A DNA stretch of 64,000 nucleotides from Streptomyces sp. NBC_00459 (GTDB lineage Bacteria; Actinomycetota; Actinomycetes; Streptomycetales; Streptomycetaceae), in contig NZ_CP107903.1 in the NCBI RefSeq assembly GCF_036013955.1, positions 9,362,001 to 9,426,000 of the forward strand, in the 5' to 3' direction. Positions 18,334 to 26,239 of this stretch are shown in pieces. The notes under the pieces are model-generated. The model was not told where the DNA came from. It worked only from the letters and a program-made list of their open reading frames with translations, and made no database searches. Every line of letters starts with the position of its first letter. The first letter of the stretch is position 1. The position numbers were made by a program, and so were the translations under genes.

Positions 18334-19380
18334 TCATCCGTGTGCCGGCGGTGGCCCCGAGCTCTCCCGCACGACCAGTTCCGGTACGGAGACGGGGTGC
18401 GGGGCGATCTGCGCGGACTCCTCCAGCACGCCGTGCAGCAGGGCGAACGCGGACCGGCCGAGGCCGGTGAAGTCCAGGCGTACGGTCGTCAGCGACGGGG
18501 TGAGATAGGCGGAGTGCGGGGCGTCGTCGAACCCGGCCACGCTCACTTCGCCGGGAACCGACCGCCCCGCCTCGTGGAGGGCGCGGATCACACCGAGGGC
18601 GAGGTCGTCGTTGCCGCAGAGGATCGCGGTGACATCGGCGTCCTTCGCGAGCTTCAGGCCTGCCGCATGACCGCCCGCCGGGCCCCAACTCCCCTGTAGG
18701 GGACGAGGTTCGGGCGCTCCCGCCTCCCGGAGTGCCTGCTGCCAGCCGGTCGTTCGGGCGCTGGTGCGCCGGGTGCTGGACGGGATGGCGACGTAGTGCA
18801 CGGTTTCGTGGCCGAGGGAGAGCAGATGGCGGGTCGCCTCGTAGGCGGCCTCGCGGTCGTCGGCCCAGACCCAGGGACGGTCGTCACCGGGCGGACTGGC
18901 GGGTGTCTCGACCACGCCGACGACCGGCAGGTCGGCGGGTACGGCACCCAGGGCCCGGACACCGGCCGGATCGTATGCGATCACGATCAGACCGCCGCCC
19001 GCGTCCGCCGCCCGCTGGACCTGGGCGGCGATGGCGGCCTCGTCGGGCCCGTCGGTCGATTCGAGGACGCCGACCCCGACGCTGTACGAGGCGGCGCGGG
19101 CGGCCTCCTCGATGCCCTGGAGGATCGAGGCGTAGCCGTAGTGCGTGGTGTTGGAGGTGAGCACGGTCACGGCACGGGTGCGCCCGCTGGCGAGGGCCAG
19201 CGCGGTGGAGTTGCGCCGGAACCCCAGTTCGTCGATGGCGGCGAGCACCCTGTCGCGGGTCGACGGCTTGACGCTGGGGTGGTCGTTGATCACCCGGGAG
19301 ACGGTCTGGTAGGAGACTCCGGCCGCGGTGGCGACATCCCGGATGCTCACTGAGCGTCTTGTGTGACCGGTCACATTCAT
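18334..19380 (-). CDS. LacI-family repressor of the oligosaccharide regulon
   Basis: A 348-residue LacI/GalR repressor. The HTH reads SIRDVATAAGVSYQTVSRVI, the hinge NSTALALASGRT lies near residue 60, and an effector domain follows (LCGNDDLALGVIRALHEAG, SVAGFDDAPHSAYLTPSLTT). ATG 19380 is preferred. A TTGACG/CACAAT promoter with 17-bp spacing places the transcription start at or next to this ATG, giving a leaderless mRNA. No Shine-Dalgarno sequence precedes this or the alternative GTGs at 19401 and 19350. Codons 3-6 (NVTG) fall within a 14-bp operator palindrome, consistent with autorepression. It is divergent from the GH36 gene and heads the importer/glycosidase cluster. Confidence 0.83.
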   Translation of the reverse strand: MNVTGHTRRSVSIRDVATAAGVSYQTVSRVINDHPSVKPSTRDRVLAAIDELGFRRNSTALALASGRTRAVTVLTSNTTHYGYASILQGIEEAARAASYSVGVGVLESTDGPDEAAIAAQVQRAADAGGGLIVIAYDPAGVRALGAVPADLPVVGVVETPASPPGDDRPWVWADDREAAYEATRHLLSLGHETVHYVAIPSSTRRTSARTTGWQQALREAGAPEPRPLQGSWGPAGGHAAGLKLAKDADVTAILCGNDDLALGVIRALHEAGRSVPGEVSVAGFDDAPHSAYLTPSLTTVRLDFTGLGRSAFALLHGVLEESAQIAPHPVSVPELVVRESSGPPPAHG

Positions 19381-19415
19381 GCCAGGATTGTGACCGGTCA
19401 CATGAGGGTCGTCAA
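19362..19415 (-). promoter_or_regulatory. Promoter and twin perfect-palindrome operators of the LacI gene
   Basis: TGTGACCGGTCACA occurs twice as a perfect 14-bp palindrome, at 19362-19375 and 19389-19402, with 27-bp spacing. On the minus strand, TTGACG (19415-19410) and CACAAT (19392-19387) form a -35/-10 pair 17 bp apart. One operator covers the spacer and -10. The other lies just downstream, inside the first codons. Binding would block both this gene and probably the divergent GH36 promoter. Confidence 0.78.
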
Positions 19416-19485
19416 GAGACCGTAACCATCAATTCACGCGGCAGAAGCAGACCGTCGGCCCAGACGGCATCGGGAGGGGAAGACG

Positions 19486-21672
19486 TTGACCGGTACGTCG
19501 GATTCGGCGGGCACGGCCCCCCGCACCACCACTGAGCAGCACTTTGTCTGGGGTCACCGCGCCCTGGAGGCCGAGTTCGCCACCGGCGCCGACGGGGTCC
19601 TGCGGCTGGTCGGGCTGACCCGCCCCGACTCCGCGTCCCCGTCGAGCTGGAGCGGCCCCACCGGGGAGTCGACACCGGAACCCGGCCCGGACGCCCCCCT
19701 CCACCTCGTGGAGCTCACCGCACTCGGTCACGGCAGTGGCTGGTCGGGCCCCCGCTTCACCGGTACGGCCTTCGGCGCCCGTCTCTGGCACGTGGGCCAC
19801 TCCACCCGGGAAGCCGACGGCTGGACGTATCTGACCGTCGAACTCCACGACCCCGGCAGCGCGTTGACCGCCTTCGTCGAGCTGTCCTCGCCCGTCGGAC
19901 TGCCCGTGCTGCGCTCCCGCGTCCGCCTCCGCAACGACGGAGAGCAGCCCCTTGTCGTCCAGTCGGTCAGCAGTCTGCTGCTCGGCGCCCTTCCCTCTCC
20001 CGACGGCCTCGACATCCACCGGGCCCGCAACGACTGGCTGGCGGAGTGCCGCTGGCACACCGAGCCGCTGCGCCACACCGTCAGCGACATCCATGTCGAC
20101 GTCCACCAGCACGACAGCCGGGCGGCGCTGACCCTGACGGGACGCGGCAGCTGGCCCACCGACGGACACCTCGCGATGGGCGCCCTCACCGAACACGACG
20201 GCGACCGGGCCTGGTTGTGGCAGATCGAATCCCCGGCCGGCTGGCGCTGGGACCTCGGTGAGCGCGACCACGGCACGTATCTGGCGCTCAACGGACCCAC
20301 GGACGCGGAGCATCAATGGCGCGTCCGCCTCGAACCCGGCGCCGAGTTCACCACCGTGCCCGGCGTCCTGGCCCTCGGCTCCGGCCTGGACGACGCCTTC
20401 GCCGCCCTGACCTCGTACCGTCGTGCCGTACGACGCCCGCACCCGGACCACACCACGCTGCCCGTCGTCTTCAACGACTACATGAACACCCTGATGGGCG
20501 ACCCGACGACGGAGAAACTGCTGCCGCTGATCGACGCCGCCGCCCGGGCCGGGGCGGAGTACTTCTGCATCGACTCCGGCTGGTACGACGACAGCACCGA
20601 GGGCTGGTGGGACAGCGTCGGCGAGTGGCTGCCCTCGGCGCGCCGCTTCCCCGACGGCGGTATCCAGGCGGTCCTGCACCGGATCAGGGAGCGCGGCATG
20701 GTCCCCGGGCTGTGGCTGGAACCGGAGGTCGTCGGCGTGCGCAGCCCCGTCGCGTCCGAACTCCCGCCGGAGGCCTTCTTCCGGCGGGACGGCATACGGC
20801 TGACGGAACAGGGCCGCCACCAACTGGACCTGCGGCACCCGGCCGCCCGAGCGCACCTCGACAAGACGGTGGACCGCATAGTCGGCGACTGGGGAGTGGG
20901 CTACCTCAAGCTGGACTACAACATCGTGGTCGACCCGGGAACCTGCGCCCCCGGGGACATCGCGCCCGGAGCCGGCCTTCTCGGCCATGCCCAGGCGTAC
21001 CTGGACTGGCTCTCCGAGGTACTGGACCGGCACCCGGGCCTGGTGATCGAGAACTGCGCCTCGGGCGGGATGCGGATGGACGGAGCCACGCTGGCCGTCA
21101 CCCAGCTCCAGTCCACCAGCGACCAGCAGGACCCCCTGCTCTGCCCGCCGATCGCCGCCGCCGCACCGACGGCGGTCCCGCCCGAACAGGGCGCCGTCTG
21201 GGCCTACCCGCAGCCGGGCTTCGACGACGACCTGATCACGTTCACCCTGGGCGGGGCGCTGCTCGGCCGGATCCACCTCTCCGGCCATCTGGACCGCATG
21301 TCGGAACATCAGCTCGCCCTCGTGGGGGACGCGGTGGCCGTGTACAAGACACTCCGCGCCGATCTCACGGAGGCGGTGCCGTTCTGGCCGCTCGGTCTGC
21401 CGGGATGGACGGACGAGTGGACGGCCCTGGGCATGCGGGTACCGGACGGCGGTACGTCCTACCTCTCGGTGTGGCGCCGAGGCGGCGAGCCGGAGCTCCG
21501 CCTGCCGGTCGCGCACCTGGCCGGGCAGGAGGTCCGGGCGGAGATCCTGCACCCGACCGCTCCGGCCACAGGCTCGGCGGTCTGGGACGCGGACGGGCAC
21601 GCACTGCGGGTGTCACTGCCGCACACGCCCGCTGTCCTGCTGATCCGGCTCACCTCGGAGGAAGACCACTGA
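19486..21672 (+). CDS. GH36 alpha-galactosidase
   Basis: A 728-residue alpha-galactosidase that removes terminal alpha-1,6-galactose from raffinose-type oligosaccharides or galactomannan. The nucleophile Asp is in YLKLDYN (about 477) and the acid/base Asp in STSDQQD (about 546). NDYMNTLMGDPT, FCIDSGWYDD, WLEPEVV and ENCASGG are also GH36/clan-D hallmarks. No signal peptide is seen, so it is probably cytoplasmic and acts on imported sugar. The start is TTG at 19486, preceded by a strong GGGAGGGGA ribosome site 5 nt upstream. It is divergent from the LacI gene and its twin operators. Confidence 0.9.
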   Translation: MTGTSDSAGTAPRTTTEQHFVWGHRALEAEFATGADGVLRLVGLTRPDSASPSSWSGPTGESTPEPGPDAPLHLVELTALGHGSGWSGPRFTGTAFGARLWHVGHSTREADGWTYLTVELHDPGSALTAFVELSSPVGLPVLRSRVRLRNDGEQPLVVQSVSSLLLGALPSPDGLDIHRARNDWLAECRWHTEPLRHTVSDIHVDVHQHDSRAALTLTGRGSWPTDGHLAMGALTEHDGDRAWLWQIESPAGWRWDLGERDHGTYLALNGPTDAEHQWRVRLEPGAEFTTVPGVLALGSGLDDAFAALTSYRRAVRRPHPDHTTLPVVFNDYMNTLMGDPTTEKLLPLIDAAARAGAEYFCIDSGWYDDSTEGWWDSVGEWLPSARRFPDGGIQAVLHRIRERGMVPGLWLEPEVVGVRSPVASELPPEAFFRRDGIRLTEQGRHQLDLRHPAARAHLDKTVDRIVGDWGVGYLKLDYNIVVDPGTCAPGDIAPGAGLLGHAQAYLDWLSEVLDRHPGLVIENCASGGMRMDGATLAVTQLQSTSDQQDPLLCPPIAAAAPTAVPPEQGAVWAYPQPGFDDDLITFTLGGALLGRIHLSGHLDRMSEHQLALVGDAVAVYKTLRADLTEAVPFWPLGLPGWTDEWTALGMRVPDGGTSYLSVWRRGGEPELRLPVAHLAGQEVRAEILHPTAPATGSAVWDADGHALRVSLPHTPAVLLIRLTSEEDH

Positions 21673-21708
21673 GGTGACCGGCGGGCGGGTGAGGCACTGC
21701 TCCCGGAA

Positions 21709-21731
21709 CGGCGGGAACAGGATTCCCGCCG
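21709..21731 (+). terminator. Terminator hairpin after GH36 gene
   Basis: A perfect 9-bp stem CGGCGGGAA/TTCCCGCCG with a 5-nt loop, starting 37 nt after the alpha-galactosidase stop and ahead of the photolyase gene. Confidence 0.65.
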
Positions 21732-21861
21732 GGCGCATCCGAAAGGGACCCGCGCCCGGAAGTGATCACCAGGGGTACCTGCCCGGTTCGCCGAGCAGCC
21801 CCTCCGCCCCGGACCCGGGCGGATCACCTGCCGGTTCCTCCTGCTCCCCGGAGTGCGCGCC

Positions 21862-23235
21862 ATGAACGTCTCGGTCGTCCTGTTCACCTCCGACCTGCGT
21901 CTGCACGACCATCCGCCGCTGCGGGCAGGCCTGGACGGCGGCCGCGGGGTCGTCCCGCTGTTCGTGCGTGACCCCGCGGTGGACGGCGCAGGGTTCGCCG
22001 TACCCAACCGGCTGGCCTTCCTCGCCGACTGCCTGAGCGACCTCGACGCCGGTCTGCGCGAGCGGGGCGGACGGCTGGTCGTGCGCCACGGCGACCTCGT
22101 CGGCGAGGTGTGCCGGGTCGCCGCCGAGGCGGGCGCCGACGAGGTGCACATGGCGGCCGACGTCAGCGGCCACGCGCGCCGACGGGAGGACCGGCTGCGC
22201 CGCGCCCTGGAGGCGGACGGCGTACGGCTGCACGTCCACGACACCGTGACCACCGCCGTCGCCCCGGGTGCCGTGGTCCCGGCCGCCTCGGACCACTTCG
22301 CCGTCTTCACGCCGTACTTCGGGCACTGGTCGCGGCAGCAGCTGCGGGAGCCGCTCGGGGCGCCACGGGCAGTGCGGGTCCCGGACGGGGTCGGATCCGA
22401 TCCCCTGCCGTCCCGGAGCGGTCTGCCGGGCCTCTCGGAGGGGCTCGCCGCCGGCGGCGAGACCGAGGGCCGCGCACGGCTCACCACGTGGCTGCGCGGC
22501 GGGGTGGCGACGTACGAGGAGGGTCACGACGACCTGGCGGGCGACGCCACCTCCCGGCTCTCCCCGCATCTGCACTTCGGCACCCTCTCCTGCGTCGAAC
22601 TCGTCCACCGCGCCCGCCGCGCCGGCGGACCCGGCGCCGACGCCTTCGTACGGCAGCTCGCCTGGCGCGACTTCCACCGTCAGGTGCTCGCGGCCCGCCC
22701 GGACGCGGCCGTCGCCGACTACCGCACCCGGAACGACCGCTGGCGATCGGAGACAGAAGCCCGGGAGGACGTCGAGGCGTGGAAGGAGGGCCGCACCGGC
22801 TACCCCATCGTCGACGCGGCGATGCGCCAGTTGCGGTACGAGGGCTGGATGCACAACCGGGGGCGCCTGCTGACCGCGAGCTTCCTCGCCAAGACGCTGT
22901 ACGTGGACTGGCGGGTCGGCGCCCGCTACTTCCTCGACCTGCTGGTGGACGGCGACGTCGCCAACAACCAGCTCAACTGGCAGTGGATGGCCGGCACCGG
23001 GACCGACTCACGGCCCAACCGGGTCCTCAACCCTGTCACCCAGGCCAAGCGGTACGACCCCGACGGCTCGTACGTGCACCGCTGGGTGCCCGAACTGCGG
23101 TCGCTGTCAGGGGCGGCGGTGCACGAGCCGTGGAAACTGCGCGGCCTGGACCGCGCCGCCGTGGACTACCCGGATCCGATCGTCGGCCTGTCGGACGGTC
23201 TCGACCGCTTCAAGCGGGCCCGCGGTCTCGACTGA
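21862..23235 (+). CDS. phr: Deoxyribodipyrimidine photolyase (cryptochrome/photolyase family)
   Basis: A 457-residue flavoprotein that uses blue light to split cyclobutane pyrimidine dimers. The N-terminal antenna domain opens VVLFTSDLRLHDHPPL. The C-terminal FAD domain has FVRQLAWRDFHRQVL, GRTGYPIVDAAMRQLRYEGW, MHNRGRLLTASFLAK, and DGDVANNQLNWQWMAGTGTD near residue 375. The Asn and Trp residues that contact FAD and pass electrons are present. The ATG at 21862 is preferred over an in-frame GTG at 21853. It is convergent with the LitR-like gene, and the neighbouring ECF sigma gene makes light-dependent expression likely. Confidence 0.9.
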   Translation: MNVSVVLFTSDLRLHDHPPLRAGLDGGRGVVPLFVRDPAVDGAGFAVPNRLAFLADCLSDLDAGLRERGGRLVVRHGDLVGEVCRVAAEAGADEVHMAADVSGHARRREDRLRRALEADGVRLHVHDTVTTAVAPGAVVPAASDHFAVFTPYFGHWSRQQLREPLGAPRAVRVPDGVGSDPLPSRSGLPGLSEGLAAGGETEGRARLTTWLRGGVATYEEGHDDLAGDATSRLSPHLHFGTLSCVELVHRARRAGGPGADAFVRQLAWRDFHRQVLAARPDAAVADYRTRNDRWRSETEAREDVEAWKEGRTGYPIVDAAMRQLRYEGWMHNRGRLLTASFLAKTLYVDWRVGARYFLDLLVDGDVANNQLNWQWMAGTGTDSRPNRVLNPVTQAKRYDPDGSYVHRWVPELRSLSGAAVHEPWKLRGLDRAAVDYPDPIVGLSDGLDRFKRARGLD

Positions 23236-23263
23236 GCCGCCACCGGGCCACCGCCGGCGGAAC

Positions 23264-24289
23264 TCACCGCCCCTCCGTGTACAGGGCCTCCAGGGTGTCC
23301 AGGGCGTCCTTCAGGGACGTGGGCCAGGGCATCCCCGGGTCCGATCGGCCGAGCCAGCCGGGGCCGCACGGCACCACCAGCGGGCCGCGCCGGGCGCCCT
23401 TCACACCCCACCGGGCGCCGGCGACACGCCGGGCCAGCGGCAGACTCGCCGTGGAGCGGGCCTGCGCCCACAGGACGACGGCCACCGGGCCGAGCCGGTC
23501 CACCGCCGCGATCAGTGCCTCCGCGGGGACCGCCGACCCGAACATCCGGGTGGGCAGGCCCAGTTCGCTCAGCCCGCAGTGGAGCGACTCCAGCGCCAGG
23601 GTGTGCTGCTCGCCCGGCATGCAGGCCAGAACCACCGGTCCCAGTGCCGAGGCGCCGCCGGATCCGGCGGCCGGGCGGGCGAAGCGGCGCAGCGTGGTCG
23701 AGACATGCCAGGACAGGAGGTGCTCCACCTCGACGTACCGGTCCCCGGACGAGGCCCATCTGCGGCCCACGGCATGCAGCGTCGGCACCATCACCTCCTG
23801 CCAGGCGACCACCAGACCGTGGGTGTCGACCGCCGTGGCCAGCTGCTGCTCCACAGCGGGCGCGTCGAGTCGTACGGCGGCGCGGGCGAGCCCCCTGCAC
23901 TCCCGGCGGACGTCGCCGAGCGGAAGCGGGCCCGCCGCGCGGGAGCCGGCTCCGATTGCCGGTTCCGGCGCGGCGGCGGGCGCCCGGCCCTCGCCCGGGG
24001 CCCCGGCGGCCGTCGCCCGCGCGGCGCGGGCCGCCTCCGCGGGCGGCACACCGGCGGACGTCAGCCGGCACATCGCCTCCAGTACGGCTATGTCGTGCGG
24101 AGCCCATCGGCGGTGCCGGCCGTCGGGGCGGATCGCGGGCCCGATGCCGTAGCGGTGGTCCCAGGAGCGCAGCGTGGTGGGTGACACCCCCAGCCGACGG
24201 GCCAGCGCGCCGGTGGTGAGACCTGCCGCGACGCCCTGGGGCTCCGCCTCCGAGCGGGCCGCCGCGCTGTCACCCGTAGTGCCGTCCAC
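23264..24289 (-). CDS. litR: MerR-family, cobalamin-binding light-responsive repressor (LitR/CarH-like)
   Basis: A 341-residue regulator. A MerR winged HTH (TTGALARRLGVSPTTLRSWDHRYGI, residues about 25-50) is followed by a cobalamin-binding region: a helical cap with WQEVMVPTLHAVGRRW and YVEVEHLLSWHVSTTLRR, then a Rossmann-type segment with PGEQHTLALE, where the His sits at the B12 lower-ligand position. In known LitR/CarH proteins, adenosylcobalamin-bound tetramers repress in the dark and fall apart in light. It starts at GTG 24289 and is divergent from the ECF sigma gene, the same pairing as litR/litS in the S. coelicolor carotenoid locus. No carotenoid genes are present here. Confidence 0.8.
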   Translation of the reverse strand: MDGTTGDSAAARSEAEPQGVAAGLTTGALARRLGVSPTTLRSWDHRYGIGPAIRPDGRHRRWAPHDIAVLEAMCRLTSAGVPPAEAARAARATAAGAPGEGRAPAAAPEPAIGAGSRAAGPLPLGDVRRECRGLARAAVRLDAPAVEQQLATAVDTHGLVVAWQEVMVPTLHAVGRRWASSGDRYVEVEHLLSWHVSTTLRRFARPAAGSGGASALGPVVLACMPGEQHTLALESLHCGLSELGLPTRMFGSAVPAEALIAAVDRLGPVAVVLWAQARSTASLPLARRVAGARWGVKGARRGPLVVPCGPGWLGRSDPGMPWPTSLKDALDTLEALYTEGR

Positions 24290-24429
24290 GGGCCGACTCT
24301 ACGGCTTGAGCCTCGCCGTACGACGCAGAATCGATGCGAGTTGATGCTCTGCGCCCGGACTCGGACGATGACAGAACCGTCGTACGCCGGATCGCGACGC
24401 CGGATCCGTTCCGTGCAAGGAGTCTCCTC

Positions 24430-25029
24430 ATGAACATGCCCGAGTGTGCCGCTCCGGCTGCCGTGCCTGCCGCGTCATGGGACGAGGCGGAGCTGGTCCG
24501 GGGCCTTCTCGCGGGTGACGAAGCATGCCTGGCGGCCGTGTACCGGCGCTGGTCGGCGCTGGTGCACACCCTGGCCTGGCGCTCCCTGGGAGATGTGAAG
24601 GAGGCCGAGGACGTCACCCAGCAGGTCTTCCTCGGTGTGTGGTGCGGTCGGCGGGGCTACCGGCCGGAACGCGGTCCGCTCGTCGGGTGGATCGTGGGCA
24701 TCGCCCGGCACCGGATCGCCGACGCGCTGGCCGCGCGCACCCGCCGCTGCCGAGCGGTCGCTGCCGCGGACTCCTGGCCGACCCTCGCCGATCCCGCGGA
24801 CGACCGGTTCGAGGGGGCCCTGGACCGGGTGGTGGTGCGCGCCGAATTCGCCAAGCTGGCCTCGGCACAGCAGCGGGTGCTGCGACTCGCCTTCTACGAG
24901 GACCTGAGCCAGAGTCAGATCGCCGAGCGCACGGGCTGGCCGCTGGGCACCGTCAAGAGCCACGCACGGCGCGGGCTGTACCGGCTCAGGCGCGAGCTCG
25001 AAGTCGTCTTCGACCCGGAAGCGGTGTGA
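24430..25029 (+). CDS. litS: ECF sigma factor (LitS-like)
   Basis: A 199-residue sigma-70 family factor with only regions 2 and 4. Region 2 shows LAWRSLGDVKEAEDVTQQVF and GPLVGWIVGIARHRIADAL. Region 4 shows LASAQQRVLRLAFYEDLSQS and IAERTGWPLGTVKSHARRGL. ATG 24430 follows AAGGAG with good spacing. It is transcribed away from the LitR-like gene across a 140-bp intergenic region. By analogy with S. coelicolor it would be light-induced and drive the photolyase gene. The analogy rests on gene order and family, not on a demonstrated promoter. Confidence 0.82.
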   Translation: MNMPECAAPAAVPAASWDEAELVRGLLAGDEACLAAVYRRWSALVHTLAWRSLGDVKEAEDVTQQVFLGVWCGRRGYRPERGPLVGWIVGIARHRIADALAARTRRCRAVAAADSWPTLADPADDRFEGALDRVVVRAEFAKLASAQQRVLRLAFYEDLSQSQIAERTGWPLGTVKSHARRGLYRLRRELEVVFDPEAV

Positions 25030-25189
25030 CACTCCGGGCTGCCTGCGGCCACCGCGCTCCGCGGCGTCGTCGCTCCAGGCGACGGTTGAGAGCGGGGTGG
25101 ATGCCTTCGACCACGACCTGGCGCTGTGCCCCGTCACTACCCACCGGTGTCCGGGAACAGTCGTGGCCCCTTCCCGTGTTGCCGCGAGC

Positions 25190-26068
25190 ATGACGACGAA
25201 CACGCCGAGTCCCGAGGTGCTGCGCTACACCGCCTTCTCCACCTCTCCCGACGGCGGAAACCCCGCCGGTGTCGTACTGGACGCCACCGGCCTGGACGAC
25301 AGCCAGATGCTGGCCATCGCCGCCGACCTCGGATACTCGGAGTCCGCGTTCCTGACCGCGCCGCCTGAGGGTCCGGGCGGCCGGGAGGGCGGCAGGGCGT
25401 ACACCATCCGCTACTTCAGCCCCAGGGCCGAGGTGCCGTTCTGCGGGCACGCGACCGTCGCGACCGCCGTCGCCCTGGCCGAGCGTCACGGTCCCGGCGA
25501 GCTGGTGTTCGCGACACGAGCCGGCACCGTGCCGGTGGTGGTGACCGAGGAGGGCGGGACGCTCCGCGCCACGCTGACCAGCGTCGAGCCGCGGATCGAG
25601 GAGATCGCCGCCGCCGACCTCACGGAAGCCCTGGCCGCGCTCGACTGGCCGGCCGCCGATCTCGACCCGGCCTTCCCACCCCGTATCGCCTTCGCCGGCG
25701 CCCGCCACCTCGTTCTCGCGGCGGCGACGCGCGCCCGCCTCGCGGATCTCGCGTACGACTTCGAGCGCCTCGACGCCCTGATGCACCGCCTGGACCTGAC
25801 CACGACCCAGTTGGTGTGGCGGGAGTCGGCCACCGTCTTCCATGTCCGTGACCCGTTCCCCGTCGGCGGGGTCGTCGAGGATCCGGCGACCGGCGCGGCA
25901 GCAGCCGCGTTCGGGGCGTACGCCCGTGAACTCGGCCTGGTCCCCGAGGACACCGTCCTCACCCTGCACCAGGGCGAGGACCTGGGCCGCCCCGGCGAAC
26001 TCACGGTGACCCTGCGCGCGGATGACCCGCGCGTCCGGGTCGGCGGCGCGGGAACACGCATCGGCTGA
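25190..26068 (+). CDS. PhzF-family isomerase-like protein
   Basis: A 292-residue protein of the PhzF/diaminopimelate-epimerase fold. It has the duplicated signature parts DGGNPAGVVLDA and SESAFLT with the catalytic Glu, then FSPRAEVPFCGHATVATAVAL, and in the second half VEDPATGAAAAAFGAYARE. PhzF proteins isomerise dihydro-hydroxyanthranilate in phenazine synthesis, but most Streptomyces copies stand alone with unknown substrates. No phenazine genes are nearby. ATG 25190 was chosen because the family starts at VLRYTAFSTSPDGGNP. It follows the sigma gene by 160 bp. Confidence 0.8.
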   Translation: MTTNTPSPEVLRYTAFSTSPDGGNPAGVVLDATGLDDSQMLAIAADLGYSESAFLTAPPEGPGGREGGRAYTIRYFSPRAEVPFCGHATVATAVALAERHGPGELVFATRAGTVPVVVTEEGGTLRATLTSVEPRIEEIAAADLTEALAALDWPAADLDPAFPPRIAFAGARHLVLAAATRARLADLAYDFERLDALMHRLDLTTTQLVWRESATVFHVRDPFPVGGVVEDPATGAAAAAFGAYARELGLVPEDTVLTLHQGEDLGRPGELTVTLRADDPRVRVGGAGTRIG

Positions 26069-26239
26069 AGTGCCGGCCATGACGGTGGTGCGGACCTGGG
26101 GAGAGGAGGCTTCAACCCACCGTCAACGGCCCAACGGCGGCCGTCCGTACGACAGTTGATCGCGGGTCTCCGTGAACTGCCGCAGCTGATGGTGGGTACC
26201 GTTCGAACGGTGTCGGTGGCGGCGTCTAGGCTCCCGTCC

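Noticed and set aside
19429..21600. A 723-codon open frame antisense to the alpha-galactosidase
   Set aside because: Shadow of the GH36 gene; no recognisable motif and a composition typical of antisense frames.
25190..26068. Phenazine biosynthesis cluster suggested by the PhzF-like gene
   Set aside because: None of the other phz genes is nearby. PhzF-fold proteins commonly occur alone.
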